NCBI RefSeq assembly: GCF_013204845.1
Contig: NZ_JABMKY010000003.1
Span: forward strand, 461,907 to 525,906
Reading direction: 5' to 3'
Length of the DNA: 64,000 nt
Source: Paenibacillus qinlingensis
GTDB lineage: Bacteria; Bacillota; Bacilli; Paenibacillales; NBRC-103111
Below, piece after piece: positions 24,505 through 33,587 of the stretch. A model generated the notes under the pieces. It made no database searches. It was given only the letters and a program-made list of their open reading frames with translations, and was not told the DNA's origin. The translations under genes were made by a program, and so were the position numbers. Each line of letters starts with the position of its first letter. The first letter of the stretch is position 1.

Positions 24505-25668
24505 GTGAGATATTTGACAGCAGGTGAAACGCATGGCCCGCAGCTCACTGCGATTATTGAAGGGTTTCCAAGTAATGTAAACCTTAACTTTGAAGACTTA
24601 AACCATCAATTACATAGACGTCAAAAAGGCTATGGTCGTGGTCGTCGGATGCAAATTGAGAAAGATACAGCTACTATTGCTGGTGGCGTGCGTCATGGTA
24701 AAACAACTGGAGCACCAATCGCATTAGTCGTTGTGAATAATGACTGGAAACATTGGACTTCGGTAATGGGGATTGAACCCGTTGAAGAAGATAACGAAGG
24801 CAAACGCCGTGTGAACCGTCCTCGTCCTGGACACGCCGATTTAAACGGTGGCCTCAAATATAATCAAAAAGATTTGCGTAATATTTTGGAAAGATCAAGT
24901 GCCCGTGAAACAACGATGCGTGTAGCCACTGGGGCTGTTGCTCTTCAATTGCTAGCAGAGTTCGGAATCAAAGTTGCTGGACAAGTTATCCGCATCGGCG
25001 ATGTTGAAGTGGAGCGTCAAGAGCTTCCTGTTGATGAACTCATTCGAATTACAGAAGAATCACCGGTACGTGTCGTTGATAAAGAAGCTGAAGCGAAAAT
25101 GATCGCTGCTATCGATGCTGCCAAAGAAGATGGCGATACCTTAGGTGGTATCGTGGAAGTGATTATCGAAGGTGTACCTGTCGGACTTGGAAGTCACGTA
25201 CAGTGGGACCGCAAATTGGATGGCAAAATTGCACAAGCCGTGCTTTCCATTCAAGCTTTCAAAGGTGTGGAATTCGGAATCGGTTTCGAAGCTGCAGAAC
25301 GCAGAGGATCGAACGTACATGATGAAATCCTGTACACGGAAGAAACGGGCTTTAGACGCAGAACGAATCGTGCAGGTGGATTCGAAGGCGGAATGACAAC
25401 AGGCGAGCAAATCATCGTTCGTGGCGTGATGAAGCCAATTTCGACTTTGTACAAGCCATTGCAAAGCGTAGATATTGATACGAAAGAAGTGTTTACAGCA
25501 CAAGTGGAGCGTTCTGATACGTGTGCAGTGCCAGCAGCAGGCGTGATCATGGAGAATGTCATCGCTTGGGAAGTGGCTAATGCGTTCTTAGATAAATTCG
25601 GAGGAGACTCCATCGAAGAAATCCGGGCTAACTTAGCGAATTTCCTCAAACAAGTGGAGAACTACTAA
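24505..25668 (+). CDS. aroC: Chorismate synthase
   Basis: Chorismate synthase converts EPSP to chorismate, using reduced FMN. The 387-residue product has the conserved [19 protein letters not shown] start, [26 protein letters not shown] and the late [18 protein letters not shown]. The start is GTG 24505 behind TTAGGGGG. B. subtilis calls this gene aroF. It opens the aroC-aroB-aroH-trp supraoperon; aroB begins one base after its stop. Confidence 0.97.
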   Translation: MRYLTAGETHGPQLTAIIEGFPSNVNLNFEDLNHQLHRRQKGYGRGRRMQIEKDTATIAGGVRHGKTTGAPIALVVVNNDWKHWTSVMGIEPVEEDNEGKRRVNRPRPGHADLNGGLKYNQKDLRNILERSSARETTMRVATGAVALQLLAEFGIKVAGQVIRIGDVEVERQELPVDELIRITEESPVRVVDKEAEAKMIAAIDAAKEDGDTLGGIVEVIIEGVPVGLGSHVQWDRKLDGKIAQAVLSIQAFKGVEFGIGFEAAERRGSNVHDEILYTEETGFRRRTNRAGGFEGGMTTGEQIIVRGVMKPISTLYKPLQSVDIDTKEVFTAQVERSDTCAVPAAGVIMENVIAWEVANAFLDKFGGDSIEEIRANLANFLKQVENY

Positions 25669-25669
25669 A

Positions 25670-26764
25670 ATGAGAGAACTTACCGTAGAGCTTGGAGAAC
25701 GGTCTTATCCCATTTATATTGGCCAAGGCATTCTTACCAATATCTCGGCACTGTTCGATCGAGCGAAGCTTAGCCGTAAGTCGCCACTGCTCATCGTCAC
25801 CGACGAATCGGTGGCGGCCTTGCACTTGGAGCGCGTCCTGACGCTGCTCCGTGACGGCGGCTTCGCCGCGACAGCCTGCGTCGTGCCCGCAGGCGAAACG
25901 TCCAAATCCCTCGCGCAGCTCGAGGGAATCGTAACTGCCGCCCTCCAGGCAGGCCTTGATCGCAGTTCTGCGATCATAGCCCTCGGAGGAGGCGTGGTCG
26001 GCGATCTCGCCGGCTTCGCTGCGGCGAGCTTCATGCGCGGGATCCGCTTCGTGCAGATCCCGACGACCATCCTTGCTCACGACAGTTCTGTCGGCGGCAA
26101 GGTAGCGGTTAATCACCCGATGGCGAAGAACATCATCGGGGCGTTTCACCAGCCGGAGCTAGTCCTCTTCGACATCGACTTGCTGTTGACTTTGCCTGAG
26201 CGCGAAGTGAAGGCAGGCCTGTCTGAAGTGATCAAGCATGGCTTGATCTGGGATGCCGCTTTCACACAGTGGTGCGATGAAAACGCAGACAAACTGTTAG
26301 GGTTAGATCCAGAAGCGTTAAGTTATGCGCTTTACATAGGTTGTCAGGTCAAAGCGAACGTTGTATCGCAGGATGAACGTGAGAATGATCTCCGAGCAAT
26401 ATTAAACCTCGGACATACGATCGGTCACGCATTAGAAGCCGTAGCGGGCTACGGTGAGCTGTTACATGGTGAGGGTATTGCTATTGGAATGGTCGGTGCG
26501 GCAAAGCTTGCACAGCAGTTTGGCTACAGCGAGGACATCCATACGGTGACCAGAGGTTTATTTGTGAAATACGGATTGCCAGTGAGCATACCGTCACATT
26601 TGGATACAGATCGCATTATGAGTGCTATGATGCATGATAAGAAATTCAAAGAAGGTACGATGGTGTATATTGTCCCGACTGAAATTGGTAAAGTCGAGAT
26701 CCGTAAGGATGTTACCTCACAGCAAGTGAGAGAAATTGTTGACCTTCTAAAAGGGGAGAAATAA
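25670..26764 (+). CDS. aroB: 3-dehydroquinate synthase
   Basis: AroB cyclises DAHP to 3-dehydroquinate. The 364-residue product has ALGGGVVGDLAGFAAAS (NAD site), the metal and substrate motifs HDSSVGGKVAVNHP, GLSEVIKHGLI and LNLGHTIGHALEA. Its base composition is strikingly split: 25861-25920 has 41 G+C of 60, while 26641-26700 has 23 of 60. The GC-rich stretch runs roughly from 25760 to 26270 with fairly abrupt edges, which suggests replacement of part of the gene by recombination with a GC-rich relative. The protein remains intact. Confidence 0.97.
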   Translation: MRELTVELGERSYPIYIGQGILTNISALFDRAKLSRKSPLLIVTDESVAALHLERVLTLLRDGGFAATACVVPAGETSKSLAQLEGIVTAALQAGLDRSSAIIALGGGVVGDLAGFAAASFMRGIRFVQIPTTILAHDSSVGGKVAVNHPMAKNIIGAFHQPELVLFDIDLLLTLPEREVKAGLSEVIKHGLIWDAAFTQWCDENADKLLGLDPEALSYALYIGCQVKANVVSQDERENDLRAILNLGHTIGHALEAVAGYGELLHGEGIAIGMVGAAKLAQQFGYSEDIHTVTRGLFVKYGLPVSIPSHLDTDRIMSAMMHDKKFKEGTMVYIVPTEIGKVEIRKDVTSQQVREIVDLLKGEK

Positions 26765-26767
26765 CCG

Positions 26768-27154
26768 ATGTACTTAAGGGGAATTCGTGGCGCGACAACA
26801 GTACAACAGAATGATGCAGAAGAAATTCTTAGTGCAACAAGTGAGCTTCTTCAAGCAATTGTAGAGACTAATGATTTTCGTCCTGAAGATATTGGATCTG
26901 TGTTCATCACCGTAACAGCAGATATTACAGCGATATTTCCGGCAGTAGCTATTCGCTCGCTAGTAGGCTGGGAGCTTGTTCCGTTGATGTGTTCATTGGA
27001 AGTTCCGGTTGAGAATGCATTGCCGAAATGTATTCGTTTGATGGTTCAAGTAAACACAACTAAAACCCAAGCGGAGATTAACCATGTGTACTTGAAGGAA
27101 GCGAAAGCACTTCGTCCTGATATTGTTAAATTGACAAATGAAGCTACCCGGTAG
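26768..27154 (+). CDS. aroH: Chorismate mutase (AroH type)
   Basis: AroH rearranges chorismate to prephenate for Phe and Tyr synthesis. The 128-residue product follows B. subtilis AroH closely (MYLRGIRGATTV). The catalytic residues known from that enzyme are all found at the same numbers: Arg7, Cys75, Glu78, Arg90 (in KCIR) and Tyr108 (in HVYL). The trpE promoter lies in its last codons. Confidence 0.96.
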   Translation: MYLRGIRGATTVQQNDAEEILSATSELLQAIVETNDFRPEDIGSVFITVTADITAIFPAVAIRSLVGWELVPLMCSLEVPVENALPKCIRLMVQVNTTKTQAEINHVYLKEAKALRPDIVKLTNEATR

Positions 27155-27160
27155 TATAGT
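27131..27160 (+). promoter_or_regulatory. Promoter of the trp leader (inside the end of aroH)
   Basis: TTGACA (27131-27136), 18 bases, TATAGT (27155-27160). Expected start near 27167, so the transcript begins just before the TRAP triplets. This gives trpE a second promoter besides read-through from aroC. Confidence 0.75.
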
Positions 27161-27170
27161 GAAATTAGAT

Positions 27171-27228
27171 GAGTTTAAGTTAGTAGAGCAGAGTTTAGTC
27201 GAGTAGAGCAGAGCCGAGTTGAGATGAG
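27171..27228 (+). promoter_or_regulatory. TRAP-binding site, 11 GAG/UAG triplets
   Basis: Triplets start at 27171 (GAG), 27181 (TAG), 27186, 27191 (GAG), 27196 (TAG), 27201, 27206, 27211, 27216, 27221 and 27226 (all GAG). Ten of them run at an exact 5-base period with 2-nt spacers (CA, TT, TC, TA, CA, CC, TT, AT and similar). The gap between the first and second contains AAG. Eleven equals the subunit number of TRAP, whose gene is at 16662. Two more TAG triplets (27152, 27157) lie upstream of the predicted RNA start and one (27166) lies at it. Confidence 0.92.
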
Positions 27229-27350
27229 AAAAAGCAAAGTAGCTATATGACCATTGGATCGTTCCCATAGGGGGATCGTCTATTTGTTCATACCCAGCCT
27301 TCATTTTCTTTTTTTCACATTCATCCTGATCGTCTACTGAAACTAAAGTC

Positions 27351-27378
27351 AACCTCTACCCCTGGTAGAGGTTTTTTT
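27351..27378 (+). terminator. Attenuator terminator of the trp leader
   Basis: Perfect 10-bp stem AACCTCTACC/GGTAGAGGTT (27351-27360, 27364-27373) with a 3-nt loop and a T-run, 67 bases before trpE. Its 5' strand CTCTAC (27354-27359) is complementary to GTAGAG in the TRAP site (27203-27208, also 27183-27188). This provides a possible antiterminator. Confidence 0.88.
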
Positions 27379-27444
27379 GTATTCGAATAGAGTTTTGAGC
27401 GCCGCAGACCGCGAGTAGCTCACAAGCTGAGAGGGGATGTTTCC

Positions 27445-28992
27445 ATGTATACACCTGAATTGCAAGAAGTCATTCGTTTGTCCAAAGATTATAATCTTAT
27501 CCCAGTGGTGCGTCATTTACTAGCTGATACCGAGACGCCAATACGTGTGTTCCAACATTTATATCAAGAGCCTCGTGCTTTTCTATTAGAAAGCGTAGAG
27601 GGAGGAGTGAAATGGGCTCGTTATTCCTTCTTAGGCAGCGATCCATTCTTGATGATCACGGCGAAGCATGGAAAAACAACGGTCGAAACGGGGTCCGAGA
27701 AAAAAATCACGGATGAGAAACCGATCGAAGTGTTGAAGGCCTACCTTCGTTCCTACTCCAGCCCTCAGCTTGCAGATCTTCCGCGTTTTACGGGTGGGGC
27801 GGTTGGATTCTTCGGATATGATTTATTGCAATACTATGAGAAACTACCAGCTCATCAGATTGATGACTTACAAATGAATGATATTCAATTCATGTTTTGC
27901 GATCAGGTCATCGTGTTTGATCATTTCAAACAACAGATAAAAGTGATTGCGAACCTACATGTTCCTCAATTCGCAACGGATGCGGATATTGCGAAAGCTT
28001 ATCAGGCAACCTGTGAGAAAATTGATGCCACGATTGAGAAGATTAAACGACCTCTTAGTTCCGATACGATGACGCATAACCCAATCGTGTCAGAACCAGA
28101 GTTGGGAGAAATTCGCTCGAATATTACGAAAGATAAGTTCATTGCTAACGTGAACAAGGCAAAAGAATATATTCGTGCCGGCGATATTTTCCAAGTCGTG
28201 CTCTCGCAGCGTTTTGAAATGGAAACAACGGTTTCTCCTTTACAGGTGTATCGTGTGCTTCGAACAATGAATCCATCTCCCTATATGTATGTGCTCAAAA
28301 TGGACGACGAGGTTATCGTCGGAACGTCTCCTGAACTGTTAGTACGAGTTGAGGAAGAAAAAGTAGAGACGCGGCCGATTGCTGGAACTAGACCTAGAGG
28401 GAAAACCCCAGAGGAAGATCACGCACTTGAGTTGGAGTTGCTGGCCGATGAGAAAGAACGTGCAGAGCATTTGATGCTTGTTGATTTAGGTCGAAATGAT
28501 ATCGGGCGTGTCTCTGAATTCGGTACAGTCAAATGTGATACTTTCATGGATATTGAACGCTATTCACACGTGATGCATATCGTTTCCAATGTGTCTGGTA
28601 AAATTGCCAAGGATAAGGATTTCTTCGATGCTTTCCTATCCTGTATGCCTGCAGGCACGGTGTCTGGAGCACCGAAGCTGAGAGCAATGGGCATTATTGC
28701 TGAATTAGAGCCAGAGTCTCGCGGATCTTATGCAGGTGCAATTGGTTATCTAGGATTTTCCGGGAATTTGGACACTTGTATTACGATCAGAACGATTGTG
28801 TTCAAAAAAGGCAAAGCCTATGTGCAAGCAGGAGCAGGAATCGTTTGGGATTCTGTACCTGAGAGTGAATATCAAGAAACCGTGAACAAAGCGACGGCTT
28901 TGCTGAAATCAATTCGTATGGCAGAAGCCATGTTCAGTCCTGAGCCTAGACCTGTTAGCGACATTAACAAAGATTATTTTGTTAACTCATAG
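27445..28992 (+). CDS. trpE: Anthranilate synthase component I
   Basis: TrpE converts chorismate to anthranilate with ammonia or with glutamine supplied by TrpG. The 515-residue product has the Trp feedback site LLESVEGG near residue 50, and the chorismate-binding motifs PIAGTRPRGKTPEED, LADEKERAEHLMLVDLGRND and GTVSGAPKLRAM. The C-terminal AGAGIVWDSVPESEYQET is also typical. The start is ATG 27445 behind GAGAGGGG. No trpG lies in this operon; as in Bacillus, a shared amidotransferase (pabA/trpG) is probably in a folate operon elsewhere. Confidence 0.97.
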   Translation: MYTPELQEVIRLSKDYNLIPVVRHLLADTETPIRVFQHLYQEPRAFLLESVEGGVKWARYSFLGSDPFLMITAKHGKTTVETGSEKKITDEKPIEVLKAYLRSYSSPQLADLPRFTGGAVGFFGYDLLQYYEKLPAHQIDDLQMNDIQFMFCDQVIVFDHFKQQIKVIANLHVPQFATDADIAKAYQATCEKIDATIEKIKRPLSSDTMTHNPIVSEPELGEIRSNITKDKFIANVNKAKEYIRAGDIFQVVLSQRFEMETTVSPLQVYRVLRTMNPSPYMYVLKMDDEVIVGTSPELLVRVEEEKVETRPIAGTRPRGKTPEEDHALELELLADEKERAEHLMLVDLGRNDIGRVSEFGTVKCDTFMDIERYSHVMHIVSNVSGKIAKDKDFFDAFLSCMPAGTVSGAPKLRAMGIIAELEPESRGSYAGAIGYLGFSGNLDTCITIRTIVFKKGKAYVQAGAGIVWDSVPESEYQETVNKATALLKSIRMAEAMFSPEPRPVSDINKDYFVNS

Positions 28993-29007
28993 AAGGAAGG
29001 GGCATGG

Positions 29008-30054
29008 ATGAACATGAGTGGAACAATTTCGATACAACAAGCGCTTGGTAAAGTAATTAGCGGCAATCATTTATCCCGGGAAGAAGCGCGTAGTGTCATG
29101 TCTGAGATTATGGATGGAGCTGCAACACCGGCACAAATAGGCAGTTTGTTGACCGCGCTTCGCATCAAAGGAGAAACATTTGAAGAGATTACAGGTTTTG
29201 CGGAGACGATGCGAAGCAAAGCAATACAAGTGAATGTACACCAAAGTGACCTCCTCGATACGTGCGGAACAGGTGGAGATGGTGCGGATACATTCAATAT
29301 TTCTACGACAGCTGCCATTGTAGCATCAGCAGGAGGTATCCGAGTAGCGAAGCATGGCAATAGAGCGATGTCGAGTAAAAGTGGTAGTGCGGATGTTCTA
29401 GAAGCACTTGGCGTTAAGATTACTTTGAGCGGGGAACAAGCAGCGAAATGTCTGGAACGCACTGGCATTTGCTTTATGTTCGCACAGGCCTATCATCAAT
29501 CGATGAAGCATGTTGCAGCACCTCGCAAAGAGCTTGGTTTTAGAACGGTATTCAATTTGCTTGGACCGTTAACGAATCCTGCGGGCGCAGATCGTCAAGT
29601 CCTTGGGGTTTTTGATAGAACCAAGACAGAGATGTTAGCACAATCGCTGCAAGCACTCGGCTTGAAGCGTGCGATGGTTGTTGCCAGTGAGGATGGGTTG
29701 GATGAATTCAGTATCTCCGCACCTACCAAGGTGTCTGAGCTGAAGTCAGATCTTATCACGACTTATACCATTACACCCGACGATTTAGGTCTTCGTGCAC
29801 ACAGTATCAAAGATGTAGCCGGTGGGGATGCTTCACTTAATGCTGAAATCATTCGTCATATTTTTGCTGGTGAAAAAGGACCTTATCGGGACATCGTACT
29901 TGCGAATGCCGCAGCATGCTTCTATGTAACCGGTCATGTCGGTACTCTTCAACAAGGCGTGAAATTTGCTGCAGATGTCATTGATTCGGGGCGTGCCCAG
30001 CAGAAATTGCAAGATTTAATCCAATATACAGGAGAACTTTGCCATGTTTCTTGA
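29008..30054 (+). CDS. trpD: Anthranilate phosphoribosyltransferase
   Basis: TrpD joins anthranilate to PRPP. The 348-residue product has the PRPP motif DTCGTGGDGADTFNIST, KHGNRAMSSKSGSADVLEALG and FNLLGPLTNPA. The start is ATG 29008 after AAGGAAGGGG. It overlaps trpC by 11 bases. Confidence 0.97.
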   Translation: MNMSGTISIQQALGKVISGNHLSREEARSVMSEIMDGAATPAQIGSLLTALRIKGETFEEITGFAETMRSKAIQVNVHQSDLLDTCGTGGDGADTFNISTTAAIVASAGGIRVAKHGNRAMSSKSGSADVLEALGVKITLSGEQAAKCLERTGICFMFAQAYHQSMKHVAAPRKELGFRTVFNLLGPLTNPAGADRQVLGVFDRTKTEMLAQSLQALGLKRAMVVASEDGLDEFSISAPTKVSELKSDLITTYTITPDDLGLRAHSIKDVAGGDASLNAEIIRHIFAGEKGPYRDIVLANAAACFYVTGHVGTLQQGVKFAADVIDSGRAQQKLQDLIQYTGELCHVS

Positions 30055-30844
30055 TAAAATTGTAGCTACAAAGCGCGTTGAGGTAGAAGCGATGAGCCAA
30101 TTTTCCATAGCGGAGGCTGAAAAGTTAATTTCTCAACTTCCGCCTTGTCTAGGCTTTGAGCGTGCATTAACGCTAGGGAAGAATCGTTCCATGGGACTTA
30201 TCGCGGAAGTGAAAAAAGCTTCGCCATCCAAAGGATTGATTCGCGCAGATTTCGAACCTGTTGGATTGGCCCAGGCATATGAACGTGCAGGCGCCGATTG
30301 CATTTCGGTACTGACGGATGTTTCGTATTTCCAAGGAAGCAATGACTATTTGAAAGCTGTGCGTAAAGCGGTGAATGTTCCGTTGTTACGCAAAGATTTC
30401 ACCATTGATCCGAAGCAAATCTATGAAGCAAGACTTCTCGGAGCAGATGCCATTCTGCTTATTGCGGCCATTTTGACAACTGAGCAAATGAAGGAATATT
30501 TGACACTTGCGAAAGATCTTGGCCTAGATGCACTCGTTGAGGTGCATGATCGTGAAGAGTTGGAGCGCGCACTTGAGCTAGATACTCAAATGATAGGTGT
30601 AAATAATCGGAATTTAAAAACTTTCGTAACCGATCTAGGAACAACGGAAGAATTAATAAGCTTTATACCCAAGGGTAAAACTGTTGTGAGCGAGAGTGGT
30701 ATATCCACCGTTGAAGATATGGCCTATGTCGAGAAAGTAGGGGCACAAGCCGTACTTATCGGTGAGCATTTCATGCGACAACCCGTCGTTGAACAAGCAG
30801 TTCACCAGTTAATGGGTAAGCTAGTCAACAAGGCGCAGTTATAG
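30044..30844 (+). CDS. trpC: Indole-3-glycerol phosphate synthase
   Basis: TrpC closes the indole ring from CdRP in a TIM barrel. The 266-residue product has the catalytic segments LIAEVKKASPSKG, SVLTDVSYFQGS, LLRKDFTID, GADAILLIAAIL and IGVNNRNLKTF, and the late VSESGIS. It is not fused to trpF, as usual in Firmicutes. The start ATG lies within the end of trpD. Confidence 0.97.
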   Translation: MFLDKIVATKRVEVEAMSQFSIAEAEKLISQLPPCLGFERALTLGKNRSMGLIAEVKKASPSKGLIRADFEPVGLAQAYERAGADCISVLTDVSYFQGSNDYLKAVRKAVNVPLLRKDFTIDPKQIYEARLLGADAILLIAAILTTEQMKEYLTLAKDLGLDALVEVHDREELERALELDTQMIGVNNRNLKTFVTDLGTTEELISFIPKGKTVVSESGISTVEDMAYVEKVGAQAVLIGEHFMRQPVVEQAVHQLMGKLVNKAQL

Positions 30845-30863
30845 GCAGAAAGAGGCGGATCTG

Positions 30864-31562
30864 ATGACTGTGGGAACGATTCCAACGGTAAAAATTTGTG
30901 GACTTCAAAGCGTTGAAGTGTTAAAATCAATCGTACATTTGCCGATAGCTCATATCGGCTTTGTTTTTGCACCAAGCAAGCGACAGGTCACGCCGGAGAA
31001 GGCAGCCGAGCTGATTGCCTATTTAAAATCTGAAGAGGCGGATGGACAAACAGTGCCTCTTACAGTCGGCGTTTTTGTCAATCCAACGAAAGAGCAGTTG
31101 ATTGATATTTTGACTGCAGCTCCTTTAGATGTTGTGCAACTTCATAGCCAGGAAACACCAGCTTTCTGTGGATGGGTTCGTGAACATTTTGGTGTACAGG
31201 TATTTAAATCGGTTTCCATCTCCAAAACGGAAGATTCCATGCCTTCCCTGACCGATGTAGCTGAGCAACTAGATCCTTATATCGGGCATGTAGATGCCAT
31301 TTTATTAGATACCTTTGACCCCGTATATGGAGGCGGTTCTGGGACCACTTTTGCCTGGGATTGTATACCTGTCTATCAAGAGTGGGCTCGTTCCGCAGGC
31401 ATTCAATTGCTAGTAGCTGGCGGACTCCGACATGATAACGTAGATCAATTAGTACATGCATATGCTCCTGATGGCGTTGATGTATCGAGCGGCGTTGAGA
31501 CAGATGGCGTGAAAGATATTGCGAAAATAACCGCGTTTGTGGAAAGGGTGACCCGTAAGTGA
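30864..31562 (+). CDS. trpF: Phosphoribosylanthranilate isomerase
   Basis: TrpF isomerises PRA to CdRP. The 232-residue TIM-barrel protein begins [15 protein letters not shown] with the catalytic cysteine. It has [12 protein letters not shown], the DVVQLHSQE motif, [17 protein letters not shown] with the catalytic aspartate, and the phosphate loop [10 protein letters not shown] and [13 protein letters not shown]. It overlaps trpB by four bases. Confidence 0.97.
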   Translation: MTVGTIPTVKICGLQSVEVLKSIVHLPIAHIGFVFAPSKRQVTPEKAAELIAYLKSEEADGQTVPLTVGVFVNPTKEQLIDILTAAPLDVVQLHSQETPAFCGWVREHFGVQVFKSVSISKTEDSMPSLTDVAEQLDPYIGHVDAILLDTFDPVYGGGSGTTFAWDCIPVYQEWARSAGIQLLVAGGLRHDNVDQLVHAYAPDGVDVSSGVETDGVKDIAKITAFVERVTRK

Positions 31563-32752
31563 CACAAGTACCTGATCAGCATGGTAGATTTGGCAAGTTC
31601 GGTGGCCGTTATGTGCCCGAGACATTGATGAATGCCTTACATGAGCTTGAAGAAGCTTATGCGAAATATAAAGATGATCCTGAATTTATTGCGGAAGTTC
31701 GTTATTTGCAGAAGCAGTATTCCGGTAGACCAACTCCGCTTTATTATGCAGAGCGTCTAACCGAGCTTCTCGGCGGAGCGAAGATTTACTTGAAACGTGA
31801 AGATTTAAACCATACAGGCGCACACAAAATTAATAACACTATCGGACAGGCCGTACTTGCAAAACGGATGGGCAAAAAGAAAATAATCGCGGAAACCGGG
31901 GCTGGTCAACATGGTGTTGCTTCAGCGACAGTCGCGGCTTTAATGGGTTTTGAATGTAAGGTCTTCATGGGTGAAGAAGACACGAAGCGTCAGCAATTGA
32001 ATGTGTTTCGGATGAAATTGTTAGGCTCAGAAGTCATTCCTGTTACTTCAGGAACACGTACATTGAAAGATGCTTGTAACGAAACATTGCGTTACTGGGT
32101 AAGTAACGTTCAAGATACGTACTATATTCTTGGATCCGTTACTGGACCCCATCCGTATCCGATGATGGTTCGTGATTTCCAACGTGTGATCGGGGATGAG
32201 TCCCGAGAGCAAATTCTGGAAACAGAAGGCCGATTGCCCGATGCTGTAGTTGCTTGTGTTGGCGGAGGCAGTAATGCGATGGGGATTTTCTATCCATTCG
32301 TTGGAGATGAGTCCGTGAAATTGATTGGTGTTGAAGCAGCAGGTCGCGGCGTTAACACGGAAGAGCATGCAGCAACGATGACCAAAGGAACGCCAGGTGT
32401 ATTCCAAGGATCACTCAGCTACTTGCTTCAGGATGAGTATGGTCAAGTTTTGCCAGCACATTCGATTTCAGCCGGTTTGGATTACCCAGGTATTGGTCCT
32501 GAGCATGCATACCTCAAAGATGCTGAACGTGCTACTTACTATCCAATAACGGATCAAGAAGCGCTGGATGCACTTCAATTGTTGAGCCGCACAGAGGGGA
32601 TCATTCCTGCTCTCGAGAGCGCACATGCCATTGCACATACGCTGAAATTGGCACCAACAATGTCGAAGGATCAAATCATTATCGTGAGCTTGTCAGGCCG
32701 CGGCGATAAAGATGTGGAATCCATTATTAGTTATCTTGGCGAGGGGGTATAA
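31559..32752 (+). CDS. trpB: Tryptophan synthase beta subunit
   Basis: TrpB condenses indole with serine on PLP. The 397-residue product has the Schiff-base lysine in [26 protein letters not shown], the PLP-phosphate loop VGGGSNAMG and the C-terminal LSGRGDKDV. The start is GTG 31559, overlapping the trpF stop. TrpA follows 3 bases after its stop, fitting the alpha2-beta2 complex. Confidence 0.98.
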   Translation: MTQVPDQHGRFGKFGGRYVPETLMNALHELEEAYAKYKDDPEFIAEVRYLQKQYSGRPTPLYYAERLTELLGGAKIYLKREDLNHTGAHKINNTIGQAVLAKRMGKKKIIAETGAGQHGVASATVAALMGFECKVFMGEEDTKRQQLNVFRMKLLGSEVIPVTSGTRTLKDACNETLRYWVSNVQDTYYILGSVTGPHPYPMMVRDFQRVIGDESREQILETEGRLPDAVVACVGGGSNAMGIFYPFVGDESVKLIGVEAAGRGVNTEEHAATMTKGTPGVFQGSLSYLLQDEYGQVLPAHSISAGLDYPGIGPEHAYLKDAERATYYPITDQEALDALQLLSRTEGIIPALESAHAIAHTLKLAPTMSKDQIIIVSLSGRGDKDVESIISYLGEGV

Positions 32753-32755
32753 GCG

Positions 32756-33571
32756 ATGAACCGTATTGACAGTCGTTTTGCAGAACTCAAAGCGCGCGGT
32801 GAAACCGCAATGATCCCTTTTCTAACGATTGGTGACCCTTCTCTAGAGGCATCTTTGGAGCTGATTCTAGAAATGGAACGCGCTGGCGCGGATTTAATCG
32901 AGCTGGGCGTTCCTTACTCGGATCCACTCGCAGATGGACCTGTTATTCAACGCTCTTCTGAGCGCGCATTGAAACGTAAAATTTCCATCTTTGATGTGAT
33001 TGATGTAGCTAAACAGGCTAGGAACCGTGGATCACAGCTGCCATTCATTCTTTTTACCTATTATAATCCGGTTCTCCAAATTGGCTTGGACCGCATTTTC
33101 AAAGTGATGCAGGAGAATGAAATCAGTGGCATTATTATTCCGGATCTTCCTTTGGAAGAAGATAGTGAGACTAGAGAGATTGCTGAGAAATATGGCGTTC
33201 ATTTGATTCCTTTAGTTGCACCTACATCGAATGAACGTGTTCAAAGGATAGCTTCAAGTGCACGTGGTTTCATTTATTGTGTATCTTCCCTTGGGGTAAC
33301 AGGCGAGCGTGCTGAATTTTTTGGCGGCATTGAAGATTTCCTTACAACTGTTCGTGAAGCCGCGTCTGTTCCCATTGTTGTGGGCTTCGGCATTTCTTCG
33401 CGTGAGCAGGTTGAACGCTTTGAGCAGCTTTGTGATGGTGTAGTCGTAGGAAGTGCGATCGTCCGCACGATTGAGAGCGCATTACCACATTTCGAACAGG
33501 ATGCTGCTCATCCGGAAGGTCTTAAGCAAATAGGTAATTTTGTAGGTCAATTAAAACGTTCGAACCACTAA
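32756..33571 (+). CDS. trpA: Tryptophan synthase alpha subunit
   Basis: TrpA cleaves indole-3-glycerol phosphate and channels indole to TrpB. The 271-residue product has the catalytic Glu in LIELGVPYSDPLADGPVIQ, with both LExGxPxSDPxADGP-type motif and acidic loop. It continues with GIIIPDLPLEED and the phosphate-binding GFGISSREQV and VVGSAIV. It closes the six-gene trp block. Confidence 0.97.
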   Translation: MNRIDSRFAELKARGETAMIPFLTIGDPSLEASLELILEMERAGADLIELGVPYSDPLADGPVIQRSSERALKRKISIFDVIDVAKQARNRGSQLPFILFTYYNPVLQIGLDRIFKVMQENEISGIIIPDLPLEEDSETREIAEKYGVHLIPLVAPTSNERVQRIASSARGFIYCVSSLGVTGERAEFFGGIEDFLTTVREAASVPIVVGFGISSREQVERFEQLCDGVVVGSAIVRTIESALPHFEQDAAHPEGLKQIGNFVGQLKRSNH

Positions 33572-33587
33572 TTGATGAGGTGACTTG

